A stretch of 64,000 nt of DNA from Loktanella gaetbuli (lineage in GTDB: Bacteria; Pseudomonadota; Alphaproteobacteria; Rhodobacterales; Rhodobacteraceae). The position numbers and the translations under genes are program-made. Positions 1 to 9,126 of this stretch are shown here, piece after piece (positions within the stretch are counted from its first letter, which is position 1; every line of letters starts with the position of its first letter). The stretch is taken from the NCBI RefSeq assembly GCF_020531945.1, contig NZ_JAJATZ010000005.1, positions 172,645 through 236,644 of the forward strand, read 5' to 3'. The notes beneath the pieces were generated by a model. It did no database searches. It was not told the origin of the DNA and was given only the letters and a program-made list of their open reading frames with translations.

Positions 1-338
1 CCATCGTCACCGGGGCCACGCAGGACATGAAGGTCGCCACCGAGGAAACCTTCGGTCCCTTTGCACCGCTGTTCGCCTTCGAGGACGAGGACGAGGTCAT
101 CGCCATGGCCAACGACACGATCTTTGGTCTGGCCAGTTATTTCTACGCCAAGGACCTGAGCCGCGTGATCAAGGTCCAGGAGGCGCTGGAATACGGCATC
201 GTCGGCGTGAATACGGGCATCATCAGCACCGAGGTCGCGCCCTTTGGCGGGGTCAAGCAATCGGGTCTGGGCCGCGAAGGCAGCCATCACGGCATCGAGG
301 ACTACCTCGAGATGAAATACATCTGCACGGCCATCTGA
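1..338 (+). CDS. gabD: C-terminal part of succinate-semialdehyde dehydrogenase-type aldehyde dehydrogenase (partial)
   Basis: The frame is open from the left edge (codons begin at base 3) and stops at 336-338, so only about 111 C-terminal residues are present. They include EETFGPFAPLF and the tail motif APFGGVKQSGLGREG, followed by GIEDYLEMKYICTAI, which is how GabD-type succinate-semialdehyde dehydrogenases end. Known role of the family: NAD(P)+-dependent oxidation of succinate semialdehyde to succinate in GABA degradation. The catalytic Cys and the cofactor fold lie outside the window, so the exact substrate is inferred only from the tail. A stem-loop follows directly after the stop. Confidence 0.85.
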   Translation, partial: IVTGATQDMKVATEETFGPFAPLFAFEDEDEVIAMANDTIFGLASYFYAKDLSRVIKVQEALEYGIVGVNTGIISTEVAPFGGVKQSGLGREGSHHGIEDYLEMKYICTAI

Positions 339-344
339 CGCATG

Positions 345-375
345 GGTCGAAAGCGGCGCATCGCCGCTTTCGACC
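345..375 (+). terminator. Stem-loop downstream of gabD
   Basis: A perfect 14-bp inverted repeat (345-358 with 362-375) around a CAT loop starts 7 nt after the gabD stop. The T tract behind it is weak (TTGCC), so this is a probable but not textbook intrinsic terminator. It also argues against starting the next gene at 342, which would place the start codon at the foot of this hairpin. Confidence 0.6.
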
Positions 376-455
376 TTGCCGGATTGCATGCGACCTTGGG
401 GTCAAATAAAGCTGCCGGGATGGGTACGCTGACCCGGTGGACAGGAATTCAGACA

Positions 456-1568
456 ATGCAGGCACCGCTGCACCCGGACGAAGATCAACGCCTGAGCGCG
501 CTTGACGCCTACGACATGATCGAGACGCCGACGGAATCCGATTTCGACGATATCGTCGATCTGGCGTCGCGTATCTGTGAAACGCCGGTTTCCCTGATGT
601 CCCTGCTGGACAAGGACCGTCAGTGGTTCAAGGCCAGCGTCGGCACCGACACCGACAGCACCCCCCGTGAAAACGCGATTTGTGGCCACACCATCCTGCA
701 GGACGACCTGCTGGAGATCGAGGACACGCTGAACGATCCGCGCACATGGGACAATCAGCTGATCGTCGAAGAGCACGGGATGCGATTTTACGCAGGCGTG
801 CAGTTGCGCACACCGCAGGGCCTGCCGATCGGCACGCTGTGCGTTCTGGACGACAAGCCGCGCAAGCTGACCGAATTCCAACGCACCGCTCTGCGCACCC
901 TTGCCAATCAGGTCATGTCGCAGCTGGAATTGCGCCGCACCCTGCGCAATCAGGAAATCCTGCGCGGAGAGATGGACCACAGGGTCAAGAATTCGTTGCA
1001 GACCGTGCAGTCACTTATCCGGATCTATGCCAGCAAGGTGTCTGACCCCGTCGCAACCGAAGCCTTTGCCGCCGTGGACCGGCGACTGACCGCCGTGGTG
1101 GCCCTGCACCGCGAGTTGCACCAGTCCAGCGCCGTGACCCGTGTCAGGATGCAGCCGTTCCTGTCCGGAATCCTTGCACATCTGTCGCAGACCTGCCCGG
1201 AAAACGTGCGCGTCACATCAAAGATCGCCGATTTCGAGCTGTCCTCGGCCGAGGCGACGGCGGTCGCCGTGGTGCTGTCCGAATGTGTCGCCAATGCGAT
1301 CAAACACGCCTTTCCGGACAATCGCGCGGGCGAAATCAGCATTTCGTTCCAGTACGAACCCGACGGGTCTGTCCGGCTGTCCTGTGCCGACAATGGCGTG
1401 GGCAAGACCGACACCCCGTCCGAGGTTGCGGCGATGACCAGCCTGGGTCAGCGGATCATGGATGCATCGGCCCAGCAGATCGCGGCCACGCTGGACCGCG
1501 AAGCGCAGAATGACGGTTACCGCGTGACGATGACGTTTACCCCGGTCGCGACAGGCCGTCCGGCCTGA
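456..1568 (+). CDS. GAF-domain sensor histidine kinase, HWE/HisKA_2 type
   Basis: This is a protein of about 370 residues. Residues 1-150 form a GAF domain with the family hallmarks SLLDKDRQWFKA, CGHTI and LPIGTLCVLD. A short helix follows, then a phospho-acceptor box (MDHRVKNSLQT, His at about residue 175) and a HATPase region containing ECVANAIKHAF and SCADNGVG. The HRVKN box is typical of the HWE/HisKA_2 family, which often acts in general stress or light signalling. No membrane segment is seen, so it is probably cytosolic. The start at 456 has AGGA about 10 nt upstream; an in-frame ATG at 342 lies at the terminator hairpin and was rejected. No response regulator is adjacent, so it is an orphan kinase whose signal and partner are unknown. 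Confidence 0.85.
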   Translation: MQAPLHPDEDQRLSALDAYDMIETPTESDFDDIVDLASRICETPVSLMSLLDKDRQWFKASVGTDTDSTPRENAICGHTILQDDLLEIEDTLNDPRTWDNQLIVEEHGMRFYAGVQLRTPQGLPIGTLCVLDDKPRKLTEFQRTALRTLANQVMSQLELRRTLRNQEILRGEMDHRVKNSLQTVQSLIRIYASKVSDPVATEAFAAVDRRLTAVVALHRELHQSSAVTRVRMQPFLSGILAHLSQTCPENVRVTSKIADFELSSAEATAVAVVLSECVANAIKHAFPDNRAGEISISFQYEPDGSVRLSCADNGVGKTDTPSEVAAMTSLGQRIMDASAQQIAATLDREAQNDGYRVTMTFTPVATGRPA

Positions 1569-1606
1569 AAACCAGCCGAGGTCCGGGAACGCAGGACCTG
1601 TGCAGG

Positions 1607-2206
1607 TCAATCCAGACCCACAAGCTCCGCCGCCGGCATGAAAGCAAAGAAGACTCCGCCGGAGCGGACACCGAACCAGTCCGCGCCGTCGTGCAAGCTG
1701 ACCTCGCCCATATCCACAAGGCGGTAGAAACTCTTGCGGTCGATCAGCGCCTCGAGGTTGCGACGGATCAGCACATAGGGTGACGGCTCGCCAGTCTGCG
1801 GGTCGCGCGCCATGCGGATCGGATGATCGGGGCCGGCCACCGCACGGTCACCTACGTTTGTAGTGAAAACCAGATCGTCGCCCTGCCGGTCCACATCGAT
1901 CGCGACGAATGGCGCATCCTCGACCGTGATCCCGACCTTTTCCACCGGAGTCACAAGGAAATAGGCTTCACCCTCGCGTTTCAGGATCGTTGAAAACAGG
2001 CGCACCAGCCGGGTTCTGCCGATCGGCGTGCCCTCGTAGAACCAGGTCCCGTCCCGGGCGATCCGCATGTCGATATCGCCGCAGAAATCAGGATTCCATT
2101 GATCGACCGGCGGCAGACCGCCTGCTTTTTGCGCCTTGTTCGCGGCCTCTGCCAGACCTTCGGGGCTGGGGGTCACGTTCTTTTGTGGACCGGACTCGTT
2201 TGTCAT
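1607..2206 (-). CDS. DUF1285 family protein
   Basis: A 199-residue soluble protein containing the DUF1285 core: CGDIDMRIARDGTWFYEG, PIGRTRLVRLFSTILKREG, YFLVTPVEKVGI and EDAPFVAIDV. The biochemical function of the family is not established. The gene is divergent from the MoxR gene 59 nt away, a DUF1285/MoxR pairing I associate with Rhodobacteraceae genomes. The C terminus contains an acidic, hydrophobic tail. The family call is by recognition of the conserved blocks; function is unknown. Confidence 0.8.
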   Translation of the reverse strand: MTNESGPQKNVTPSPEGLAEAANKAQKAGGLPPVDQWNPDFCGDIDMRIARDGTWFYEGTPIGRTRLVRLFSTILKREGEAYFLVTPVEKVGITVEDAPFVAIDVDRQGDDLVFTTNVGDRAVAGPDHPIRMARDPQTGEPSPYVLIRRNLEALIDRKSFYRLVDMGEVSLHDGADWFGVRSGGVFFAFMPAAELVGLD

Positions 2207-2265
2207 TGGGGTCTTCCGCGATAAGTGCTGTTATGCAGGGATATAGCGGTAAGGGATGAATTGTC

Positions 2266-3270
2266 ATGGCGGATACGGACGACCTGGTGGCGCGGATCGA
2301 GGATTTGGGCGACAAGCTGGCGCAGGCCCGCAGTTCGATTGCGGCGCGTTTTCTGGGGCAGGACAGGGTTGTCGACCTGACATTGACCGCGCTGATCTGC
2401 GGCGGCCATGCCGTGCTGATCGGCCTGCCCGGACTGGGCAAGACGCGGCTGGTCGATACGCTGTCGACCGTCATGGGGCTGGACGGCAACCGTATCCAGT
2501 TCACCCCGGACCTGATGCCAGCCGACATCCTCGGCTCCGAGGTTCTGGAAACCGGCGAAGGCGGTGCCCGCGCGTTCCGCTTCATCGAAGGACCGATTTT
2601 CTGCCAACTGCTGATGGCCGACGAAATCAACCGTGCCAGCCCGCGCACGCAATCCGCGCTCTTGCAGGCCATGCAGGAAAAAGAGGTCACGATCGCCGGT
2701 GCCCATCGCAAGCTGGGCACGCCGTTTCACGTGCTGGCCACCCAGAACCCGATCGAACAAGAAGGCACCTATCCCCTGCCAGAGGCGCAGCTGGACCGGT
2801 TCCTTGTGCAGATCGACGTGCCCTACCCCGACCGGCAGACTGAGCGCGACATCCTGATCGCCACCACCGGGGCCCAAGACGCAAAATCCACCGCCGTGTT
2901 CACCGCCTCAGAACTGATTGATGCGCAGGACCTGCTGCGCCGGATGCCTGTGGGCGACGGGATCGTGGAAATGATCCTCGATCTTGTGCGCGCCTGCCGT
3001 CCCGGACCTGATGCCGCTGCCGCCGTGAACGACGCGGTCAGCTGGGGCCCCGGCCCGCGCGCATCGCAGGCGCTGATGCTGTGTGTTCGCGCGCAAGCTC
3101 TGCTCTCAGGCCGGCTTGCGCCCACACCAGAGGATGTGCGCGCGATGGCAGGACCTGTCCTGAAACACCGCATGGCACTCTCCTTCGCGGCCCGCGCGCG
3201 CGGGGTCGATCTGGATGCGCTGATCGACGATGTCACAGCCGGTATCACCCGGACTGCCGCCGCCGCATGA
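2266..3270 (+). CDS. moxR: MoxR-family AAA+ ATPase
   Basis: A 334-residue AAA+ protein. Walker A is GLPGLGKT (53-60), Walker B LLMADE (115-120), and sensor 1 lies in ATQNP (about 161), followed by EGTYPLPEAQLDRF, the signature of MoxR proteins. MoxR ATPases act as chaperone-like factors for metal-centre insertion or assembly of membrane and von Willebrand-type complexes. The stop overlaps the ATG of the DUF58 gene (ATGA at 3267-3270), so the two are co-translated. The operon continues with two large membrane proteins, the classical MoxR/DUF58/BatA arrangement. Confidence 0.92.
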   Translation: MADTDDLVARIEDLGDKLAQARSSIAARFLGQDRVVDLTLTALICGGHAVLIGLPGLGKTRLVDTLSTVMGLDGNRIQFTPDLMPADILGSEVLETGEGGARAFRFIEGPIFCQLLMADEINRASPRTQSALLQAMQEKEVTIAGAHRKLGTPFHVLATQNPIEQEGTYPLPEAQLDRFLVQIDVPYPDRQTERDILIATTGAQDAKSTAVFTASELIDAQDLLRRMPVGDGIVEMILDLVRACRPGPDAAAAVNDAVSWGPGPRASQALMLCVRAQALLSGRLAPTPEDVRAMAGPVLKHRMALSFAARARGVDLDALIDDVTAGITRTAAAA

Positions 3271-4139
3271 GTGATCCCGTCGTCCTTCGCGCCCGGGCAG
3301 AGGCCAGCGCCAGTGCGCTGCCGCCACTGCTGGCCGCGGCAGAGCATCTGGCCAGCACCGTGATCCTGGGCGATCACGGTCGACGCCGCGCAGGCACGGG
3401 CGACACCTTCTGGCAATACCGGCCTGCGCAAAGCCACGACAGCGCGCGCAGCATCGACTGGCGCAGGTCCGCCCGGTCCGACGGGGCCTTCGTGCAGGAC
3501 AAGGAATGGCAGATCGCGCAATCGGTCGTGTTCTGGGTCGATCAGGGCGCGTCGATGCGGTTTTCATCTGCCCCGGCCATTGCGCAGAAATCAACCGTGG
3601 CCCGTACATTGGCGCTGGCCTGCGCGATCCTGCTGACCCGCGGCGGTGAACGGGTTGGCTTAACCGGGGCCGCCCTGCCACCCCGTCGGGGCACGGCCCA
3701 GATCGCGCAGATGGCGGCGCTGCTGTCGCAGGACGACCCCAGTGACTACGCCATGCCCGAGGCGCGCGGCATGGTTCCGCACAGCCGCGCGGTGTTCGTG
3801 TCGGATTTCCTGTCCGATCTGGCCCCGATCGAGGCCGCCTTGACCCGCGCCGCCGACCGCGGCGTGCGCGGTGCCCTGGTGCAGATTCTCGACCCCCAGG
3901 AAGAAGCCTTTCCATTCGACGGGCGCACGGTCTTTGAATCCATGACCGGTGGCTTGCGACACGAAACGCTCAAGGCAGGCGATCTGCGCGACCGCTATCT
4001 GGACCGCCTGGCCGAACGCAAGGACCGCCTGAACGCTCTCGCACGCACGACTGGTTGGCAGTTTACAACCCAGCATACCGACGCGCCCGCGACACAGGCG
4101 CTCCTGTGGCTCTACGCTGCCATGGAGCAGCCCGTATGA
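3267..4139 (+). CDS. DUF58 domain-containing protein
   Basis: Starting at the ATG that overlaps the moxR stop gives 290 residues. The DUF58 core is visible in GDTFWQYRPAQSHDSARSID, followed by WRRSAR, and then FWVDQGASM, which resembles the Asp-containing MIDAS-like strand of VWA folds (DxSxSM, here DQGASM). DUF58 proteins are near-constant partners of MoxR ATPases; their molecular role is unsettled. A longer in-frame start at 3081 would lie inside moxR and is not credible. The downstream gene is 60 nt away, across a copy of the recurring intergenic element in inverted orientation. Confidence 0.88.
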   Translation: MSDPVVLRARAEASASALPPLLAAAEHLASTVILGDHGRRRAGTGDTFWQYRPAQSHDSARSIDWRRSARSDGAFVQDKEWQIAQSVVFWVDQGASMRFSSAPAIAQKSTVARTLALACAILLTRGGERVGLTGAALPPRRGTAQIAQMAALLSQDDPSDYAMPEARGMVPHSRAVFVSDFLSDLAPIEAALTRAADRGVRGALVQILDPQEEAFPFDGRTVFESMTGGLRHETLKAGDLRDRYLDRLAERKDRLNALARTTGWQFTTQHTDAPATQALLWLYAAMEQPV

Positions 4140-4141
4140 CA

Positions 4142-4190
4142 CTTCTTCTGGTCGAAAATATCCCGGGGGTCCGGGGGCAGCGCCCCCGGG
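4142..4190 (-). repeat. Recurring GATATTT intergenic element, copy 1 (inverted)
   Basis: Read on the minus strand this is a GC-rich hairpin (8-bp arms at 4171-4178 and 4182-4189, AGC loop), then GGGATATTTTCGACC and AGAAGAAG. The same core occurs at 7006-7029, 11048-11070 and 24221-24242. This is the only copy that lies antisense to its flanking genes. It fills almost the whole 60-nt gap between the DUF58 and DUF4159 genes. Confidence 0.75.
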
Positions 4191-4199
4191 ATTTCACTT

Positions 4200-6965
4200 A
4201 TGTTTAGCATCGGCCCCCTCGCCTTCACTGCGCCCTGGCTGCTGCTGGGGTTGATCGCATTGCCGATCCTGTGGGTGTTGCTCCGCGCCGTCCCACCAGC
4301 GCCCGTGCGGCGCAGGTTTCCCGGTGTCGCTCTTCTGCTGGGACTGACCGACAAGGATGCACAGTCCGACCGTACGCCCTGGTGGCTGCTGCTGCTGCGA
4401 TTGCTGGCCGTTGCCGCGATCATCCTGGGCTTTGCTGGCCCCGTTCTGAACCCCCAGGACGATCAGGGCGGCGACGGTCCGCTGCTGGTGGTTTTGGACG
4501 GCACATGGGCCGACGCGCGCGACTGGCCCGCGCGGATCGACCGTGCGCGGATCGCATTGGACGACGCAGCCCGGTCAGGCAGGCCTGCCGCCGTGATGAC
4601 GCTGACCGCACCGCCCGCACAAATGCCCGATTTCCAACCGGCGCAAGCCGTGGCGCAGACCTTGCCCAACCTGCAACCCGCGCCTTGGGAACCTGACGCA
4701 GAGGCTCTTGCGGGCTTTGCGCAGACGCTGGACGGCAGCTTTGACACCCTTTGGCTGTCCGACAGTCTGGCACGTGACACACGCAGCGACATGCTGGCCG
4801 CGTTCGAGGCGCGCGGCACGGTACGCGTGGTGCAGACGCCGCGCTCCACCATAGCACTGCGGCCTGCCACATTTGCCGACGGCAATATCGCGCTGTCCGC
4901 CGCGCGCACGCCTGTCGGCCTGCCGCTGAGCGTGCCGGTGCAGGCCATCGGGCTGGACCCCGCCGGCACCGAACGCGTCCTTGCCACTGTGAACCTGGAG
5001 ATTCCGCCAGGCGAAGGCGTGGGCGAAACACTTTTGTCCCTGCCGGCAGAGCTGCGCAATCGCGTCACGCGGTTTGCGGTGGCAGGCGTGCGGTCTGCCG
5101 GTGCCGTGACGCTGACCGACGACGCCCTGCGCCGCCGCGAGGTCGCGCTGATTGCCGGCGGCGGCGAGGCCGAGGGCCTCGACCTGCTGTCGCCGCTGTA
5201 TTACCTGCGCGAAGCGCTGGAACCGACAGCGGACCTGATCGACGGCACGCTGGAGGATGTCCTGCTGGCCAACCCGGACGTGATCGTGTTGGCCGATGTG
5301 GCGAACCTGTCTGCATCAGAGGCAGACGACATCGCGACATGGGTGGAAAACGGCGGATTGCTGCTGCGCTTTGCCGGACCACGGCTGGCCGCATCCGACG
5401 TGGGCCGCATGACCGAGGACCCGCTGCTGCCCGTGCGGCTGCGGGCAGGTGGACGCAGCATCGGCGGTGCCATGAGCTGGGGCGAACCCAAGGCGTTGGC
5501 CCCCTTTCCTGAAGGATCACCCTTTTTCGGCCTCGCCATCCCGCAAGACGTGAGCGTGACGGCGCAGGTGGTGGCACAACCCGACCCGACACTGGCCGAC
5601 CGCGTGATCGCAGGGCTGGCGGATGGCACCCCACTGGTCACGCGCAAGGCGCTGGGACAAGGTCAGGTCGTCTTGATGCATGTCACGGCAAATGCCGAAT
5701 GGTCGTCATTGCCGTTGTCGGGTCTTTTCGTACAGATGCTGGAACGTCTGGCGGTTTCGACGCGTCCCGCCACACCCGAGGCTGCGGCGCTGGAGGGCAC
5801 TGTGTGGCTGCCGCAGGCACGGCTTGACGCCTTTGGCCAGTTGACGGATGCCACGACCGAGGCCGGTGTGCCCGGAGAGGCACTCGCCGCAGGCACCGTC
5901 GGGCCTGATCTGGCGCCGGGGTTATACGCATTTGACGAAACGCAGATAGCGGTGAATGTGGCAGATGCGGATACAACGCTGGCCACGGCGCAGTGGCCCC
6001 CTCGTATCCCCGTCGAAGGGTTGGATATCTCGCAGGAATTGCCGCTGAAGGGCTGGCTGATCGCTGCGGCACTCGCGCTCTTGGCGATTGACGTGATCGC
6101 CTCGCTGGCTGTGGGCGGCCGTTTGCGCGGACCGCGCGCCGATGTGGCCGCCGCCGTGTTGCTGGCACTGATGATCGCCACCCCGCAGAATTCGCGCGCA
6201 CAGGATGCCGATGAATTTGCCATCACGGCCACGCAGGCCGTGTCCCTGGCCTATGTCACGACGGGCGATCCGCGGATCGACGAGGTATCGGAGGCCGGAT
6301 TGCGGGGATTGTCCGACGTCCTGTTCCGCCGCACCTCGATCGAGCCTGTCGCACCGACGGCACTGAACATCGAGACGGACGAGCTTGCGTTCTTTCCGTT
6401 CCTCTATTGGCCGATGACACCCGGCCAGGCGCTCCCCTCGCGCGAGGCCTACGCCAAGTTGAACCGCTATCTGCGGTCCGGCGGGATGATCCTGTTCGAC
6501 ACCCGCGACGCGGATACGGCACGTTTCGGGTCATCCAGCCCCGAGGGGCGGCAATTGCAGTCCATCGCCATGTCGCTGGATATTCCCGCGCTGGAACCGA
6601 TCCCGGACGATCACGTGCTGACGCGGACATTCTACCTGATCCAGGATTTTCCCGGTCGCACCGCCAGTCGCGATGTCTGGGTCGAGGCTGCCCCCCCGGA
6701 CGCCGAACAGGCCGAGGGCATGCCGTTTCGCAACCTCAACGACGGTGTGACGCCCGTCGTGATCGGTGGCAACGACTGGGCACGGGCCTGGGCCGTGGAC
6801 CAGTTCGGTGATCCGATGTTCCCCGTGGGCCGTGGCAGCGCGGGCGACACACAGCGCGAATATGCCTATCGGTTTGGCGTGAACCTGATCATGCATGTGC
6901 TGACCGGCAACTATAAATCCGACCAGGTTCATGTGCCCAACCTGTTGGAAAGGCTGGGACAATGA
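4200..6965 (+). CDS. BatA-like / DUF4159 domain membrane protein
   Basis: A 921-residue protein. Residues 1-85 hold the paired N-terminal membrane segments of the BatA/TIGR02226 type (PWLLLGLIALPILWVLLRAVP and a second helix around 62-80). A long periplasmic-like region and another hydrophobic stretch near 620-640 follow. The C-terminal about 210 residues match DUF4159 (LAYVTTGDPRIDE, AGLRGLSDVLFRRTS, ELAFFPFLYWPM, RYLRSGGMILFDTRD). Proteins of this layout accompany MoxR/DUF58 in alphaproteobacteria; their function is undefined but probably lies in envelope assembly or stress. The next gene starts 76 nt downstream across another copy of the intergenic element. Confidence 0.85.
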   Translation: MFSIGPLAFTAPWLLLGLIALPILWVLLRAVPPAPVRRRFPGVALLLGLTDKDAQSDRTPWWLLLLRLLAVAAIILGFAGPVLNPQDDQGGDGPLLVVLDGTWADARDWPARIDRARIALDDAARSGRPAAVMTLTAPPAQMPDFQPAQAVAQTLPNLQPAPWEPDAEALAGFAQTLDGSFDTLWLSDSLARDTRSDMLAAFEARGTVRVVQTPRSTIALRPATFADGNIALSAARTPVGLPLSVPVQAIGLDPAGTERVLATVNLEIPPGEGVGETLLSLPAELRNRVTRFAVAGVRSAGAVTLTDDALRRREVALIAGGGEAEGLDLLSPLYYLREALEPTADLIDGTLEDVLLANPDVIVLADVANLSASEADDIATWVENGGLLLRFAGPRLAASDVGRMTEDPLLPVRLRAGGRSIGGAMSWGEPKALAPFPEGSPFFGLAIPQDVSVTAQVVAQPDPTLADRVIAGLADGTPLVTRKALGQGQVVLMHVTANAEWSSLPLSGLFVQMLERLAVSTRPATPEAAALEGTVWLPQARLDAFGQLTDATTEAGVPGEALAAGTVGPDLAPGLYAFDETQIAVNVADADTTLATAQWPPRIPVEGLDISQELPLKGWLIAAALALLAIDVIASLAVGGRLRGPRADVAAAVLLALMIATPQNSRAQDADEFAITATQAVSLAYVTTGDPRIDEVSEAGLRGLSDVLFRRTSIEPVAPTALNIETDELAFFPFLYWPMTPGQALPSREAYAKLNRYLRSGGMILFDTRDADTARFGSSSPEGRQLQSIAMSLDIPALEPIPDDHVLTRTFYLIQDFPGRTASRDVWVEAAPPDAEQAEGMPFRNLNDGVTPVVIGGNDWARAWAVDQFGDPMFPVGRGSAGDTQREYAYRFGVNLIMHVLTGNYKSDQVHVPNLLERLGQ

Positions 6966-6990
6966 ACAACTGGCGCATGTGTTGTAAGGG

Positions 6991-7029
6991 CAGGATGCCT
7001 CCGGCGGGGATATTTTTGACCAGAAGAAG
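6991..7029 (+). repeat. Recurring GATATTT intergenic element, copy 2
   Basis: GCCTCCGGCGGGGATATTT at 6998-7016 is followed by GACCAGAAGAAG, ending 12 nt before the next start codon. Core identical to the 24.2-kb copy except for the base before GGATATTT. It lies inside an apparent operon. Confidence 0.75.
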
Positions 7030-7041
7030 CAGGGTGGATTG

Positions 7042-9126
7042 ATGCAGAGCGTTGTCCTTGATCCACTGTTGCCGATGGTGGCGATTTACGGTGTCGGCGC
7101 GCTGGTACTGGCGGCCGTGCTGCTGGCGGTCTGGCGGCGGTTGCCCGGTTGGTGGTTGCGCGGTCTGGCGGGGCTTGCCCTGCTGGGCGCATTGCTGAAC
7201 CCCGCACTTAGCCAAGAGGACCGGGTGCCGCTGGCCGATATCGTGATGTTGGTCGTGGACGAGAGTGCGAGCCAGCGGATCAGCGACAGACCGGACCAGA
7301 CGGCTGCGGCCATCGCGAATGTGCAGGCCGAGATTGCCGGTATGGAAAACACCGAACTGCGGATCGTGACCGTCGGCGACGGTGAGGGCGACGCGGGCAC
7401 GCAGGCCATGACCGCACTGGCCGAAGCACTGGCCGAAGAGCCCCAGGGCCGCATTGCCGGCATCTTGATGATTACGGACGGGCGTGTGCACGACCTGGAC
7501 CGCACCCCGCCGCTGCCCGCGCCGCTGCACGCGCTGGTGACGGGCCAGCCCGACGACTGGGACCGGCGTCTGGTCGTGGCCAATGCACCGGCCTTTGCCA
7601 TTCTGGGCGAACCCGTGACGCTGACCGTGCGGATCGAAGATCAGGGGGCCGCCCCCCAGGGGGTCGTGTCGGTGCCGCTGAACATCAGCATCGATGGTGG
7701 CGCGCCGTTGCCCTTTGAAGTGCCGATCGGGCGCGACATCGAATTGCCCGTCAACCTGCCGCATGGCGGGATGAATGTTCTCCAGTTCCAGACGCCGACG
7801 GTGGATGGCGAATTGACGGATCGTAACAACGCCGCTGTTGTCCAGATCAACGGTGTCCGCGACCGGTTGCGGGTCCTGCTTGTCAGTGGCGAGCCGCATG
7901 CGGGTGAACGCACCTGGCGCAACCTGCTCAAGGCGGATGCCAGCGTCGATCTGGTACATTTCACCATTCTGCGCCCGCCGGAAAAGCAGGACGGCGTGCC
8001 GGTGGACGAGTTGTCGTTGATCGCCTTTCCCACGCGCGAATTGTTCATGGAGAAGATCGCGGATTTCGACCTGATCGTTTTTGACCGCTATCGCCGGCGG
8101 GGCATCCTGCCGTCCCTGTATCTGGAAAACATCGCCAATTACGTGCGCGAGGGCGGTGCCGTGCTGGTGTCCTCTGGTCCGGAATACGGCAGCGTCGACA
8201 GTATCTTTCGTTCGCCCTTGCAGACGGTCTTGCCCGGTGCGCCGACGGCGCGGGTCTTTGAGGAAGGCTATGTGCCGCAGGTCACCGACCTGGGCGACCG
8301 GCACCCGGTGACTGCCGGGCTGGAAGCGATGTCACCCGGCACCGACAGCGACGGCCCCGGTTGGGGGCGTTGGTTCCGGCTGGTGGATACCACCGTGCCC
8401 GAGGGCGCCGAGGTGCTGATGACCGGGCTGGACGACCGCCCGCTGCTGACGCTGGACCGGATCGGCGAGGGGCGCGTGGCGCTGCTGGCAAGCGATCAGA
8501 GCTGGCTGTGGGATCGTGGGTATGAAGGCGGCGGTCCGCAGGCCGAACTGTTGCGCCGCCTTGCCCACTGGATGATGAAAGAGCCTGAGCTGGAAGAAGA
8601 ATCCCTGTGGGTCGAACCCTCTGGCCAGACCATGCGCATCATCCGGCGCACGCTGGAAGATACACCCGGCGATGTCGTGGTGACTGGACCGGACGGGTCA
8701 GAGGTGACGCTGACGCTGGACGAGGTCAGCCCCGGACGGTTCGAGACCCTCTGGGACGCACCGGAAACCGGGCTTTATCGTTTGACGGACGGCACGCTGG
8801 ACACCGTGATCGCGCTGGGGCCGGCGGCACCGCGTGAATTCGAGCAGACCATCGCCACCGGCGACGTGCTGGACGAGACCATCAGCGCCACCAACGGCGG
8901 CACGGTGCTGGTGTCTGACGGCGATATCGACATTCGCAGCGTGCGGGTAGGTCGCCCGGCTGCGGGACGCGGCTGGCTGGGAATCACCCCGCGCGAGGCC
9001 TACCGCACTGCCGATATTTCCATCGCGCCGATCCTGCCCGCCTGGGCATTCCTGATCCTGGCGGCGCTGTTGGTGATCGGAGCCTGGCTGCTGGAAGGAC
9101 GCGGCACCAAACGGCGCAAGACCTAG
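7042..9126 (+). CDS. Membrane protein with glutamine-amidotransferase-like domain
   Basis: About 694 residues, starting at ATG 7042 behind AGGGTGG. Two N-terminal membrane helices (VAIYGVGALVLAAVLLAV and a second near 35-50) precede a VWA-like segment (DIVMLVVDESASQRIS). Then comes a class-I glutamine amidotransferase-like domain around residues 270-480 (LLVSGEPHAGERTWRNLL, YVREGGAVLVSSGPEYG, DRHPVTAGL). A C-terminal helix (AWAFLILAALLVIGAWLLEG) ends in a basic tail. No obvious catalytic Cys/His pair of a working amidotransferase was seen, so the domain may be structural. It is the fourth gene of the MoxR operon. Its stop shares CTAG with the convergent gene. Confidence 0.8.
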   Translation: MQSVVLDPLLPMVAIYGVGALVLAAVLLAVWRRLPGWWLRGLAGLALLGALLNPALSQEDRVPLADIVMLVVDESASQRISDRPDQTAAAIANVQAEIAGMENTELRIVTVGDGEGDAGTQAMTALAEALAEEPQGRIAGILMITDGRVHDLDRTPPLPAPLHALVTGQPDDWDRRLVVANAPAFAILGEPVTLTVRIEDQGAAPQGVVSVPLNISIDGGAPLPFEVPIGRDIELPVNLPHGGMNVLQFQTPTVDGELTDRNNAAVVQINGVRDRLRVLLVSGEPHAGERTWRNLLKADASVDLVHFTILRPPEKQDGVPVDELSLIAFPTRELFMEKIADFDLIVFDRYRRRGILPSLYLENIANYVREGGAVLVSSGPEYGSVDSIFRSPLQTVLPGAPTARVFEEGYVPQVTDLGDRHPVTAGLEAMSPGTDSDGPGWGRWFRLVDTTVPEGAEVLMTGLDDRPLLTLDRIGEGRVALLASDQSWLWDRGYEGGGPQAELLRRLAHWMMKEPELEEESLWVEPSGQTMRIIRRTLEDTPGDVVVTGPDGSEVTLTLDEVSPGRFETLWDAPETGLYRLTDGTLDTVIALGPAAPREFEQTIATGDVLDETISATNGGTVLVSDGDIDIRSVRVGRPAAGRGWLGITPREAYRTADISIAPILPAWAFLILAALLVIGAWLLEGRGTKRRKT

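Noticed and set aside
342..455. Upstream start for the HWE kinase at ATG 342
   Set aside because: It lies at the foot of the gabD terminator hairpin; the extra residues have no GAF similarity, and ATG 456 has a ribosome site.
6889..8304. Minus-strand open frame opposite the amidotransferase-like gene
   Set aside because: Shadow of a well-supported plus-strand gene; low-complexity translation rich in His, Arg and Gln.
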